Below are positions 45,062-56,479 of a stretch of DNA of 64,000 bases, piece after piece. Below the pieces are notes generated by a model. That model was not told the DNA's origin and searched no databases. It was given only the letters and a program-made list of their open reading frames with translations. The first letter of the stretch is position 1; every line of letters starts with the position of its first letter. Source of the stretch: Chelydra serpentina (lineage: Eukaryota; Chordata; Testudines; Chelydridae); assembly GCA_037349315.1 (NCBI GenBank), contig JBAIAC010000014.1, forward strand, positions 23,599,001-23,663,000, written 5' to 3'. The position numbers and the translations under genes are program-made.

Positions 45062-46126
45062 GTACAGATACTCTAAAAGGTCAATTAGCAACAGCTGGTA
45101 TAAAAGGCTGCAGCACAGACAAGGGCTGCTGCCAGAGAGGCAGAGTGTGGCCTTGAGGAAGCGCCTCAGTAGCCAGGTAGGAAGAAGCTGCACTCCAGCA
45201 TGAGAGGAGTGCAGTCTGTAGCCCTGTGGGAAATGCAGACAAACAGGGAAAAGGTAGGAGCAGCCCAGGGAAGCAGTTGTAAGATTGTAAGGAGCAGTCC
45301 TGAGCTTCCAAACATAGGGTTTCAAAGGGTGCCTGAGTTTTGCTCTTCCAACAAGAGGAGAAACACAAGCCCCAGGATAAAGAGAGGCAAAAGAGGGCCA
45401 AAGGCCTGGCATAAAAGCCATTAGACATTTTGTGTTTTTCTGGTACCCCGGAATGGGACTGAACTGAAAGGTGGGCCAGGCCATGAAAGCTGCAGACAGC
45501 TACAGCACCAGATGACAGACAACAGGAGACACTAGAGCAAAAGAAACCCTGCATCCTGGCACTAGGGAGTGTTCTGGAGATGAGTTCACTTCCTGACAGG
45601 GTTGTGTGCAGCTTATTGAGCGCAGACATGTTTCTGGTCAGTCTACATAGGAGTACTGAGGAGGGATTAGTATCTTCTTGGCTTTCCTTTTATGGAATAC
45701 CATAGTTTCTCTTTGCTCCTTTATTTTAGCCACAGCAAAGCTAATCATTTTGTCTCTAAAACAGACATTTAAAGTTTCCCAAAGAAGCTTGCAGAGGGAG
45801 TTGAGGGCTCACTGCATCCAGGAAGAGGTCAGTTTCCTTATTTATCAATATCTGAAAATGGTGGGTCTAAAAGTAGTGAGGTGTTAAACCTCCATCTGTT
45901 TTGTTTCTCATCTAGCATGATGGAAGTCAATTGCAGGGTAATGGGTGCATGGTCAGAGATCACTATAGTGCCAATTAAGCGGCTGAATATAAATTAGACT
46001 AGCCCTTCTGAGATTACAAAAAAGTCAGTCTATACATATGTATTATGGACAGGGGAGAAAATGTGTAATCTCTTATCACAGAAATGTATTTTAAAATTTG
46101 GTGCAGTGGTGTTTTGGGTCCAGCTA
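45062..46126. other. Non-coding stretch, nothing recognised
   Basis: GC-moderate first half (45062-45600) with frames on both strands but no domain. Confidence 0.35.
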
Positions 46127-46134
46127 TTCAGCAG

Positions 46135-46554
46135 CATAGGCACCAACTTCGTGGGTGCTCCGGGGCTGGAGCACCCACGGAAAAAAATTGGTATGTGCTC
46201 TGCACCAACCGGCAACTCCCCGCCATCCCCAGAGCTCGCGCCCAACTTACCGGAGCACCGGGCGAGGTTCCGGGGCCCCGACGCCGGCGACGTTGCGGTG
46301 GCGTCAGGGGGGCGGGGCCCCGTGACGGCGGCGGCGGCGGGGGGGCGGGGCCCCGTGATGGCGGCGGGGGGGCGGGGCCCCGTGACGTCGCCGGCGGCGG
46401 CGGGGCGGGGGCCCGTGACGTCGCCGGCGGCGGGGGGGCGGGGGCCCGTGACGTCGCCGGCGGCGGGGGGGCGGGGGCCCGTGACGTCGCCGGCGGCGGG
46501 GGGGCGGGGCCCGGCGTCAGCACCCACCGACGCTGATGGAAGTCAGCGTCGCTG
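46135..46554. mobile_element. GC-rich DNA element with perfect 8-bp duplication
   Basis: 420 bp starting CATAGGCACCAAC and ending CAGCGTCGCTG, flanked by TTCAGCAG on both sides (46127-46134, 46555-46562). The first 55 bases contain a 12-bp perfect stem (gtgggtgctccg ... gagcacccac). The rest is the 33-bp minisatellite described separately. The terminal inverted repeat is weak. hAT-like by duplication length. Confidence 0.7.
46322..46513 (+). repeat. 33-bp CpG-rich minisatellite
   Basis: Units start gtgacg or gtgatg at 46322, 46355, 46382, 46415, 46448 and 46481, spaced 33, 27, 33, 33 and 33. A unit reads gtgacgtcgccggcggcggg plus ggggcgggggccc. Because 33 is a multiple of three, frames stay open on both strands and encode 11-residue repeats (PAAGGRGPVTS). 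Confidence 0.9.
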
Positions 46555-46639
46555 TTCAGCAGTGGTCCTTAGCACACTATAAAACATTCTTTCTAACAAT
46601 CTACCAAGTGAGGTAATCTTATGTTAAATGATTAAGAGT

Positions 46640-47239
46640 GAGGTATTTGTTTATTGTCACCAATCCCAAAGAAATATATACTGGAATTGGAAAAGGTACA
46701 GAAAAGGGAAACAAAAATGATTAGGGGTATGGAACAGCTTCCATATGAGTTAAGATTAATAAAATTGGGACTTTTCAGCTTGGAAAAGAGACGACTAAGG
46801 GGGGATATGATTGAGGTCTATAAAATCATGACTGATGTGGAAAAGTAAATAAGGAAGTGTTACTTACTCCTTCTCATAACACAAGAACTAGGGGTCACCA
46901 AATCAAATTAATAGGCAGGAGGTTTAAAACAAACAAAAGGAATTATTTCTTCATCCAATGCACATTCAATCTGCAGAACTCTTTGCCAGAGGATGTTGTG
47001 AAGGCCAAGACTATAACAGGGTTAAAAAAAGAACTGGATAAGAACGGGATGCAAAACCATGCTCTGAAGTGTTCCTAGACTCTGTTTGCCAGAAACTGGA
47101 AATGGGTGACACGGGATGAATCACTTGATGATTACCTGTTCTGTTCATTCCCTCTGAAGCACCTGGCACTGGCCATTGTTGGAAGACAAGATACTGGGCT
47201 AGATGGACCATTGGTCTGACCCAGTATGGCCATTCTTAT
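46640..47239 (+). pseudogene. LINE ORF C-terminal part and tail (CR1/L3-like)
   Basis: Translation gives [20 protein letters not shown] and [20 protein letters not shown], a stop, then LLTPSHNTRTRGHQIKLIGR, FFIQCTFNLQNSLPEDVV and LKKELD. This is the C-terminal segment that follows the RT in CR1-like LINEs. The tail has ggatgaatcacttgatgatt and gggctagatggaccattggt. The RT core is missing. Confidence 0.8.
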
Positions 47240-50200
47240 CTTTTTATGCTCGGTATAACATATAGATATATCAGTATTTCCATCTTGGTCATTTGAAATC
47301 TGCTTTCTATTTTATGCATGAATTATCTGAGGCTGAATACAAGGACAGACAGCCTGATGTCTTAACTGTAGATAAACTCTTGCATTTATCTAATCAAACT
47401 TGATATTTTAAAATGTATGCCTCAGAAAACTGCTGCTGTGGTCCAAATGTCACTTTCAGTTTTCAGACATACACTATGTCAGAGTGAAAAGAAGATGACT
47501 GATAAATGAAGAAACGAAGTGTCTATATTTTTAAAGTCAATTGATTCAGGAACTATTTTGTGCATTTCACTTGTATTGTTTTAAAGCTCTTCAAGAGATT
47601 GAAAATTGATAGACTAACTGTTGAATGTCCCTCATCAGAGTTTGTATATAGATAATTTCACAACTAACTTTCTTCAGCTTTTTTTCTCCAGCTTCCATAT
47701 AAAGAAAATGCAAAATATTAGAATTATACAAATTGATTCCATCTTACATGAGTAACATTTTCTTCTGCAAAAATTCTTTTATGTTGTAAAAGCTGTCTGA
47801 TATCCATGCCTTTTTAAAGCCCCAAACTGATGGAAATATTATTTTTGGATCTTCACTACTCACCTGGGTCCTACATAACTAGACTTGGTTATCTCTGTTG
47901 GCAAGTAAATTCCCTTTTATCCCGAGCAGCTAAACACATTTTGCACTATTTAGAGTGACTAAGATTTTGTTTCCACATTTTCAAAGTGAGCAACATTTTA
48001 AACCTACACTGCCCAGCGATGTCAGATATGTGCATTTCTCTGAAGGGCTGTTTAAAGTAGTTGACCCCAATTCTAATGCTTCTATTATCAAACATAAAGA
48101 TATATATTTCCTGGATGGTTCCTTAAAGTGTTTTGTTTTAGTACCAGGACTGGTAGCCTGGGGATAACTATGGACAGGAGGCAGCTGGGGTTAACTGAGG
48201 GGACTGATAATGAGATACAGAGCTTTTTACCTTTAGGATACTTGAATCTGACCAGGATTTATATTGGCAACTGTAAGGTATTAACATGAATGGCCTCTGC
48301 AGAATGGTGGTCCAGTACCATTGTTGGCAATGGCAGCAAAAAATCCAAGGACTGAGGCATGGATATGGAACTACATGTTCACCCCAGAGGATGAAAATGG
48401 TTGAGACACTATTTGCAGTACAAGAAAACTCACATGAACCGCTGCTCATGCTGTGATTTGTTCTGTAGATAAATAGGACTTCACTTTTCAAGGCTCTCAA
48501 TCCAGCCAAAAGTCATGAGCATTAAATACACTCAAAGTTTTTTATATTTATTTTTAGCCATTTAGTACTTCTTGCTGTAATCAATCCCACTTGCCTATGT
48601 AGCAATCCCCAGGCTTCACACCAGCAACACTGACTAATTCTGTCTAGCAGTGCAATAATATTTTTTGAGTTTGAGACCTAATTAAAATCTCTATGCTCCT
48701 TAGTATGAGACAGATCAAAGTCAAATTTGGAATTCTTAGCACCCAGCTTTTCTTTTCTTTCCAAAATCACTCTCTGCTGTCTAAAACTATTTTGCAGAAG
48801 TCCAGCACACTGTTCTCTTCTCTGTTTGAAGATTTTCTCCCTATCACTGGAAACTCTGACACTTTGATAGTTATTCTTATAAGAGGCTCAGTGGAATAGA
48901 TCATACACTTGCACTTGCCTTCATACAACAAATGGAATAGGAAACTTGATGAGACAATGTGAATCAGCACTGAAATACTGCTGATTTATAACAGCCAAGA
49001 ATCTTGCCTAGTGAATCTAACACGGGGAAACTAGTACACTATTTGGAAGGATAAGAGTGACATCCTCCTATCTTGCCCTTCAGTTTACATAGATTAAGGT
49101 ATTAAGTTGAAACTATTGGATGCCAAAGAAAATATTCAAAGCCAAACGTGCACCTTCTGCCAATTGCTGGAAATGCTGCCATTGACCTGACAGTGGGAAT
49201 ATTAATCTTCTATGTATGGACTCTTTATTATTCCTGTATATCATGCCATCAAGCTGTGGTCTGTGTCATCTGTGCTTCTTAAGTATAGTCAAGGATGCTT
49301 TCTTCCTTGTTTATTCCACAGAAGAAGATGGCAGATTAGTTAATCTCTCTCTCTTGAAGCTAGTTTTGATGGGGGGTGATTTGGGTGTAGAGAGGGGAAG
49401 GGATGTGAATGAAAGGGGAGGGTGATTAACCAGGCTTGTGGAAAGGAAGGCAAAGACAGTATTGATGCATCTGTAACACTGTGCACTCACTGTATTAAAA
49501 GTTATTTCTCAACACGGAAGGGCTGCAGTAACCCCTCAAGAGGAGCGACAAGTATGAGAAGTAATAGGATTCAAGGCTCCTATAACTGGCTCACAGAAAG
49601 GTAAAAATCACAAGGGATAGCTTGGGCAGGCCTCCCTCCTCAGTCTCTCTTGGGTGGGTGAAGGAGATGTCTTTCCTCCCCACCACTTGCTGGGGAAGGG
49701 GAGAATATTTGCCCGAGGTTGACTCCTGGTTGACAGATCTGCCTTGCTGTATGGTTGTGTAGCCCCCAGTCTCCAGAAGCTGCACAGTCCTTACACACTT
49801 CCCCTTCTAGCTGGGGAGAACCTGTGTCTCCTATGGGCATCTTAGAAGGGTCAGTTCATATCCGGATGTCACTCTCAGCATGTTGTAAGCCATTTTTGAG
49901 AGTCATGGGGTGGAATAATTCATTCTTGACCTGGGGGAGGGTTTAGCAGCTGCATAGTGGATATTCAGCCTTTGTTGAGTGAAGGAAGTGTCCTACTCAT
50001 GATGCAAGCAGCTGTAGATCATGGCTAGATCACACAGCTCCCATGATCTCCACTGAGGAGTTATAGGCCACAGTTTGGCTCTAAACTTGTTGGGAAAAAA
50101 TGCATGATCTTTTTAAAAAACATGTATTGTAGCTGTCACACTACTATTTATGGCAAGATGCTGCTTATCAATTGTCCTGTATAGAATGGAAAGTGTCGAA

Positions 50201-50967
50201 ACAGACTTTGGGCATAAGACCACACCGAAGGGAAGATGGCTGCTTGGGATGTTTTCCCTTGTGCATAACTGCCCATGTCACTTCAGCAAAAATGAAGCAT
50301 GGTTTCTGGTCTGTGCAGAAAAAGGGATCAGAAGATAGTCAGGGAGTGTGAAAGGGGCAGCAACTCTAAGTGCTGTGTATCCCCTGTATATAGACCAAAG
50401 TACACAGAAAATGTCTTAAGTAATGCTTTCTGAAGCAACACTAACTTCTCCTTGGAGTGGGGTATAGAGGATGGTATCAGGACCAGACGCTAGCTAGTTC
50501 ATCAAGCTATAGTATGCTGTGTGCTACTATACTAATTTTATTTGCTTATTATGATTTAATTAGAATCATCCATCTCTGGCTCTTGGTACTTTTATAATTA
50601 TTAAAATGTACAATTATTAAAATACAAATTGCACAAAATACAAATGAACTATTCATATGGAACCACAACAATACTTGCCCACAATATCAACAGTTCGGCA
50701 GTCAGATGTGGAATTTACTATCTGCCAACACCTTCCCCTGAAAGCTCCAGGGGAAAAAAAAAAATCTTTGCAGCCTATTGGCTAACAAAATCCAGGCCCT
50801 GGTGGTTCAAGAAGAGAGTGCCTTCTACAGGGAAACCCCCTCTCAAAAATTGACTTGCCAATAACACTTTTCAGCTAGGGTTCTGTTACCCTGAGCACCT
50901 TAGCTGATGTCATGATATAATATAAGACCATAGCTTTTCATCAGGTTATCTGGCAGAGGTTATGCAG
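47240..50967. other. AT-rich non-coding stretch
   Basis: About 3.7 kb with short frames only. The A-run at 50754-50764 is the only simple repeat. Nothing recognised. Confidence 0.45.
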
Positions 50968-50979
50968 AATTGGTCAGTC

Positions 50980-51210
50980 ACTCACAACTATCAATCTAAC
51001 AAGGTGTGTGAAGTAATATTTTTTATTGGACCATCTTCTATTAGTGTGAGGGACAAGCTTTTGAGTTTTCCTAGACCTGAGGAAGAGCTCTGTGTAGCTC
51101 GCAAGCTTGACTCTCTCATCAACAAAAGTTGGTCCAACAAAAGATTTTGCCTCATCCACCTAGTCTATATATCATCCTGGGACACTCATGGCTACAACAA
51201 CACTGCATAC
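50980..51210 (+). mobile_element. Snap-back Penelope-like tail, second subfamily
   Basis: Flanked by aattggtcagtc (50968-50979) and aattgtcagtc (51211-51221), a target duplication with a one-base length difference. Inverted arms of about 60 bases (roughly 51001-51060 and 51102-51163) pair imperfectly: tattggaccatcttctatta against caacaaaagttggtccaaca. The tail ends atggctacaacaacactgca. A hammerhead-like core lies at 51077 (ctgagga). Older than the copy at 33533. Confidence 0.75.
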
Positions 51211-51221
51211 AATTGTCAGTC

Positions 51222-52250
51222 TGGGAATCCTAAGTACAAAAATGTACTTGGGGCAATGAATGATCACTTCAGATGAAATAGGCAAACACAGTGCTGGGCA
51301 CCATTTATAGTGCCTCAAAACAGAACTCGAGTGGGACATAAATGGTGCCAGGGCCTTGAACTGGCCCTCTCCAATGGGTTGCAGATGAGAGTGGGTTAAG
51401 TGTGAAAGGGGAAAAACAAACTAAGCACGATTAGAGTAAATCTCTGCTCACTACTGGGGATAATTTGTTTCTAATTTTGCAGTTCAGTGTGGGCACAGCA
51501 CAAGTGAATGCCTGTAGAGTTCTGAAATTAAATGTAGTATCAAAAAGAGCTTTTATTTCAAAGCAGAAAAATCTTATATTTATAACAAATATACTTTGAA
51601 GAGATGGAACCATATTTTAGTATTGTTGAGTTTTTTCTGTCATGAAAATAAAATCATCCTTTTTTGTCCAACTAGGATGAATCTCTGATCTTAACCAATT
51701 AACCCAACAGATCATTGAAAAGTTCTATGTGAAAAAAATAGTGCCCAGAAAATTAATAGGGTTTCCTTGTTCTCGCCTTCATTCACTGAAAACTTTACAG
51801 GTCAGAACAAAATAAATCCTAAGTGGCCACCTAAATCTGAGTACAATGTGTCAGAACCGACACACTGCAATTTGGCTTATAATTGTTTCCTATATTTTAT
51901 TTAGTGCTGCTTTTATAAGAGACTTGTGGCACAAAGAGCTAGTTGTCGCACCTTCAAGAGGACATCTGTTTGGCTTCATACAGACTTTTATTTCCCAGCG
52001 TCCAATTAATTGCCTCATTATCTTTTGACTGCCTAACCACAAAATGGTCCTGATGGTTATATTATTCTTATCATAAATGTTTTGCTTCTCACAGCTTTTT
52101 AAATATGTTGCTTTCTAATTTTGTTCAAAGTATCCTGATTGGTACAGAACAATGCTTTATATCATTGTTCATTGGAAGACAGATTTTTCATCTACACCCA
52201 TTTGATATCAGGTCACCAACTCCAATGAGCTTTTTGAATTATCCTTCTAA
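51222..52250. other. AT-rich non-coding stretch, nothing recognised
   Basis: No feature seen. Confidence 0.4.
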
Positions 52251-52254
52251 ATGT

Positions 52255-52441
52255 TGCAGTACCACCCACAGCCCCGCATGCAGCTGCCAGCAAGGGGCAC
52301 TGGCTCCTGGGAACAGCGGCCCCACGTTCTGCTCCTTTCGCCACTGCGGTTCCCAGGAGAGCCCTACGGTTCAATGGATGCTGTTTTCTATCTGTGGATA
52401 GCCGCATCCGTGGGCATACATTTGTACCCACACAGGGCTGT
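52255..52441. mobile_element. Single arm of a long-terminal-inverted-repeat DNA element
   Basis: Matches the right arm of the element at 52466-52922: ccccacgttctgctcctttc, ccactgcggttcccaggaga, gtgggcatacatttgtaccc. It is probably a partial copy of the same family lying directly beside it. Confidence 0.6.
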
Positions 52442-52465
52442 ATACATTTTCAAGAATGAATTGTA

Positions 52466-52922
52466 GAGCTTTGTGCAGATCCAAATGTATACCCACAGAT
52501 GCGGATATCCATGGATAGAAATCGGTATCCGCTCAACTGTAGGGCTCTCCCAGGAACCGCAGCGGCGAAAGGAGCAGCACATGCGGCTGCCGCTCCCAGG
52601 AGCCAGTGCCCCGTGCTGGTAGTTCCCCCGGCGCGGCTGTACCATTCCCAGCCCCACCCACAGCCCTGTCCTCCTGCAAGGCTGTACAGACCCCAGACAG
52701 GAGACGCAGCTGTGCGGAAGGGCTGGGGGCGGGGCTGGGGGTGGTACATCCATGCCGGTGGAGCTGCTGATGCGGGGCGCTGGCTCCTGGGAGCGGAGGC
52801 CCCACATTCTGCTCCATTCGCCACTGCGGTTCCTGGGAAAGCCATGCGGTTCAGCGGATACCGATTTCTATCCACGGATATCCGCATCCATGGGTATACA
52901 TTTGTATCCGCGCAGGGCTCTA
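52466..52922. mobile_element. Foldback DNA element with long inverted arms
   Basis: The left arm (about 52466-52622) and right arm (about 52766-52922) are inverted copies: atgcggatatccatggatag against ctatccacggatatccgcat, and ccgctcccaggagccagtgc against gcgctggctcctgggagcgg. The middle is GC-rich. No transposase. The long frames on both strands are mirror images of each other, not genes. Confidence 0.75.
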
Positions 52923-52979
52923 GTCATGGAACATTTTTTGTGAAGGGGTGCAGGGTCGGGGGCTCGGTACTGTACTGGT

Positions 52980-53350
52980 AAGAGTTAAAATCTACTTGCA
53001 CCACTGCATGTGCCTAACTAGGCAATGACAGTGCTGGTCATAAGGTCAGCATGTGCCACTTGCAAGGCATGCGTTTTTGGGAATACAAATCTCCCACTGG
53101 GCAACACAGGGTTAATAAGCTATTGTGGGCTCAATCAGCCCCACACCACCACACTTGAGAGATGTCAGACTTGGGGGGAGGAGCTTAAAAAGCGAAAACA
53201 TAGCAGAGTTGGTGGAAGAACAGATAGGAGAGCAGACCTCCAGTCTTCAGCTCCTGGAGAGAGGATTGGGGACGGAGAAGCGCTGGCTGGCTGAAGGCAG
53301 GAACTCCTAAGGTGACTGTTGCCTGACAGCCCCTTCCTGAAGGGGGGGGG
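52980..53350 (+). repeat. Possible LTR-like sequence
   Basis: gaggagcttaaaaagcgaaa with a G-run near 53341 resembles LTR promoter-type sequence, but ends were not found. Low support. Confidence 0.25.
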
Positions 53351-53358
53351 GCTGATGG

Positions 53359-53798
53359 TAGGGTTGCCACCAGGTGTCTGCTTTTCAACCAGAAAGTCCA
53401 GTCAAAAGAGATCTGCCTCGTGTCCGGTCAGAAGTACTGACCGGACACCAAAGGTCTGGTTACTGCCTGCAAGGGCGCCAGAACAAGCGGGGCAGCGCTG
53501 CCCACAAACTCCACCACCAGCCCGGCCCCTGCCAGCCTGACTGGGAGCATGGGGACCGGGAAGGGCCAGAGCGGAGGACAGAGCAATGCATGGGGAGGAC
53601 GCCAGGTCATCAACCCACGCCAGCCCCTTCTCAGCCAGGGCGTCTATCTGCATCTCGTGGGCAGGTAGGCTCTGCATCAGTTCCCAGCCTGGCTCTGCAG
53701 GCAACAGGTGAGTCCCGGGGGAAGGAGGAGCGAGTGAGTGACAAGGGCGGGGGGACTGGAGTGTCCAGTTTTAAGAAATTGGCAAGTTGGAAATCCTA
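53359..53798. mobile_element. hAT-like element with TAGGGTTGCC / GGAAATCCTA ends
   Basis: Inverted ends TAGGGTTGCC and GGAAATCCTA (reverse TAGGATTTCC). Flanks gctgatgg (53351-53358) and cctgatgg (53799-53806) make an 8-bp duplication with one mismatch. A 20-base perfect palindrome-like stem (gtgtccggtcagaagtactgaccggacac) lies at 53419-53447. The long plus-strand frame has no domain. Confidence 0.65.
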
Positions 53799-53809
53799 CC
53801 TGATGGTGA

Positions 53810-54340
53810 TTCACCTTTGATGGGAGTACTTCTCCATATTAGCCTGTGAACCTAGCTGGGGCCAAAGCGTAACTGAAGCCTGCTGAAGAAAGAGAGCCTT
53901 AGCACACCTGTGGGACAATTCCTTTGTATTCATTGACAACCCTGGACTATCTGGGGCTCAGGTGGAGGGCTGAGCCTCTTATGACTGCACCAGAATGATG
54001 GAATGCCTGGACATTCCTGAGCAGAGTCCTGTGTGAATGCAGAGGCCCAGCCGAGGGAGGTGCCCTGGGGAAGGAATTTGGTACAGCATATGAATATATA
54101 TGAATTTATCTGTGACCTACAGCCAACAGTGTGCATGCAGATATTTCTGACACAGTACAAAAGGTAAATCAGAAAGAAAGCATAGCTTTTATGGTGTTTT
54201 TTAAGACTCTGACCCAAAGCCCACTAAAGACCGTTAGAGTCTTTCCACTAACTTTGGTGGCCTTTGAATCAAGCACAGTATGACCACTTCTCATGATACC
54301 AACCATTATTTACAGAACAATAAAGAGTTAGTTCTTAACA
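53810..54340. other. Non-coding stretch, nothing recognised
   Basis: No feature seen. Confidence 0.4.
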
Positions 54341-54344
54341 CAGA

Positions 54345-54617
54345 TTAGGATATGTCTACACTATCACTTTTGCTGGTAAAACTTTTGTCAGTCAAGGGTG
54401 TGAAAAAAACCACTCCTCCTGACTGGCATAAGTTTCACCAACAAAAGCGCTGGTGTGAATAGTGCTATGTTGGTGGGAGATGCTCTCCTGCTGACATAGC
54501 TACTACCACTGTTGGGGGTGGTTTAATTATGAGGGCAGGAGAGCTCTCTCCCCCTCTGGCATCAAGTGGCTATACAGAAGACCTTACAGTGGTGTAGCTG
54601 TAATGTAGACATAGCCT
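54345..54617. mobile_element. MITE with gtctacac-type inverted ends
   Basis: Begins taggatatgtctacac and ends tgtagacatagcct (reverse aggctatgtctaca). About 273 bp, directly followed by a CR1. Target duplication not clear. Superfamily not assigned. Confidence 0.6.
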
Positions 54618-55919
54618 TTTGATATTTTGATACCTGAGAAACTACTAGAGCAATGTATAAAACATTCAGTTTGAGAATACCCAGAGGATGAAGGGGTAAT
54701 CACTAGGAGCCATCATGGATTTACTCAGAACAAACCAGCTTGATTGCCTTCTTTGACAGGGTAACTGGTTTGGTGGATAGGGGGAACGCAATGAAAATAG
54801 TGTACCTGGACTTCTGCAAGGCTTTTGACACAGTTCCACACGATATTTTGATAAGTAAGCTGGAGAAATGTGGGCTCGGCAGAACTACCATTAAGTGGAT
54901 ACATAATTGATTAAACAACCACAAACAAAGAGGAGCTATTAATGGAATGATGTGAGATAGGAGGGAGGTCTCAAGTGGGGTTTCACAGGGATCTGTTCTC
55001 GGTCTGGTGTTTACCATCTCTAGTAACGACCTAGATGTAGAAACAGAATATACTGATGAGATTTGAAGATAACAGAAAGTTTGGGGGGTTGCTAACACTT
55101 TGGAGGCTAGAGTTAAATTTCAGAGGGATCTTGATAAATTTGAGAACTGGGATAGAGACAACAAAATGAAATTCAACAAAGACAAATGTAAGGTGCTACA
55201 CTTAGGGGAAAAAACAAATACAGAATGGGGGATAACTGGCTTGGCAGCAGCACTGCTGAGAGGGAGTTGTGGCAGATCACAACCTCAACATGGGTCAGCA
55301 ATGAAATGCTGTTGAAAAAAAAAAGCAAATGCAATTTTAGGTTGCATTAAGTCACAGGAGGTGATAGTACCACTCTACTTGGCTCTGGTTAGGCCACATC
55401 TGGAGTACTATATACAGTTTTGGTCACCAATGTATAGAAAGGATGTAGAGAAACTGGAAAGGATCCAGAGGCAAGTGACAAAGGTGATCAAAGGTATGAA
55501 ATGCAAGGAATATGGGCAAAGGCTGAATGAACGGGGTATGTTTCATTTGGAAAAGAGAAGATTAAGAGGGGGACATAATAGTGGTCTTCAAATACTTTAA
55601 AGGCTGGCATAAAAAAGATGGAGAAAAGTTGTTGTCTCTTGCCACAGAGGGCAGGACAAGAAGCAATGGGTTCAAACTGCAGCATAGCAGAGTTAGATTA
55701 AATCTCGGGAAACATTTCCTAACTGTAAGAACAGTAAGACACTGGAACAGACTGCCTAGGGAGGTTGTGGAAGCTCCTTCACTGGAGGTTTTCAGAAGGA
55801 TAACTGGATAGCCATCTGTCATAGATGGTTTAGACACAACAAATCCTGCATCTTGGCAGGGGGTTAGACTAGATGACCATTATGGTCCCTTCTAACCCTA
55901 TGGTTCTATGATTCTATGA
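54618..55919 (+). pseudogene. CR1 LINE ORF2 remnant and tail, older subfamily
   Basis: The RT order survives through broken frames: [18 protein letters not shown], then [21 protein letters not shown] (about 54790-54860), SGVSQGSVLG, and a damaged FADD region. The frames at 55100-55811 give [35 protein letters not shown] and RHWNRLPREVVEAPSLEVF. The tail ends gttctatgattctatga (55901-55917). Substitutions and frameshifts throughout. Confidence 0.85.
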
Positions 55920-56008
55920 AAATTTTGTATTGAGATTCCAAAATCTGACCACACAAGTCACAAAGCTTAGCTCCAGAGAGACTCCCTGAACTTCAGAGAG
56001 GAGGGAAT

Positions 56009-56477
56009 TGTTTTGTGTGTGGGGTCTGTGGTTTGATATCTGACCCAGAAACACTAATGCAGAGGCACACCCTGGGAGGTTTAAACAAATAGAGCTTTAT
56101 TGCAGCTTTACCCGAAGAGCACTCTGCATATTCCACACCTGGCCAGATGCAGTAGTGTCCCACTCCAGGGAGTGCATCTCTTAAAGGCACAGTTCACAAA
56201 AGGCAAGGTGGGATGGGGGAGGCAGAAGAATGAAACCATTGGATCTGCAGTTCCAATCCACTGGCCATCCCACCACTCCCATTACAGACAGCAAGGGCAC
56301 ATGAGCCACAGAGGTTACACAGCATTAGATTATTGTCGGGGTTGCTGCAAAGTGGCTCTGTTGCTGCTCTATTGCTTTCTTTCCCTGGCTCCTTTGGAAC
56401 TTCTTGGCATACAGCTTGTGTTGGTATTAGGGTTTGGCCCTGGTAATGTAAACAATGATATTCAAGAATCATTAACA
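56009..56477 (-). mobile_element. Candidate solo LTR, minus strand
   Basis: On the minus strand it starts TGTTAATGATTCTTG and ends CACACAAAACA. A TATA-like cctttaaga lies near 56186-56178 and AATAAA at 56101-56096, followed by a U5-like stretch. About 469 bp. No target duplication was seen, and internal retroviral genes are absent. Confidence 0.5.
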
Positions 56478-56479
56478 TT

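Noticed and set aside
45053..45629. 182- and 143-codon minus-strand frames
   Set aside because: Two overlapping frames with no domain, no splice context and repeat-like neighbours.
46030..46582. Frames of 131-173 codons on both strands with 11-residue repeats
   Set aside because: Open only because the 33-bp minisatellite is stop-free in several frames.
52388..52981. Frames of 139-160 codons on both strands
   Set aside because: Mirror products of the inverted arms of a foldback element.
53374..53820. 148-codon plus-strand frame
   Set aside because: Within a hAT-like element; no recognisable motif.
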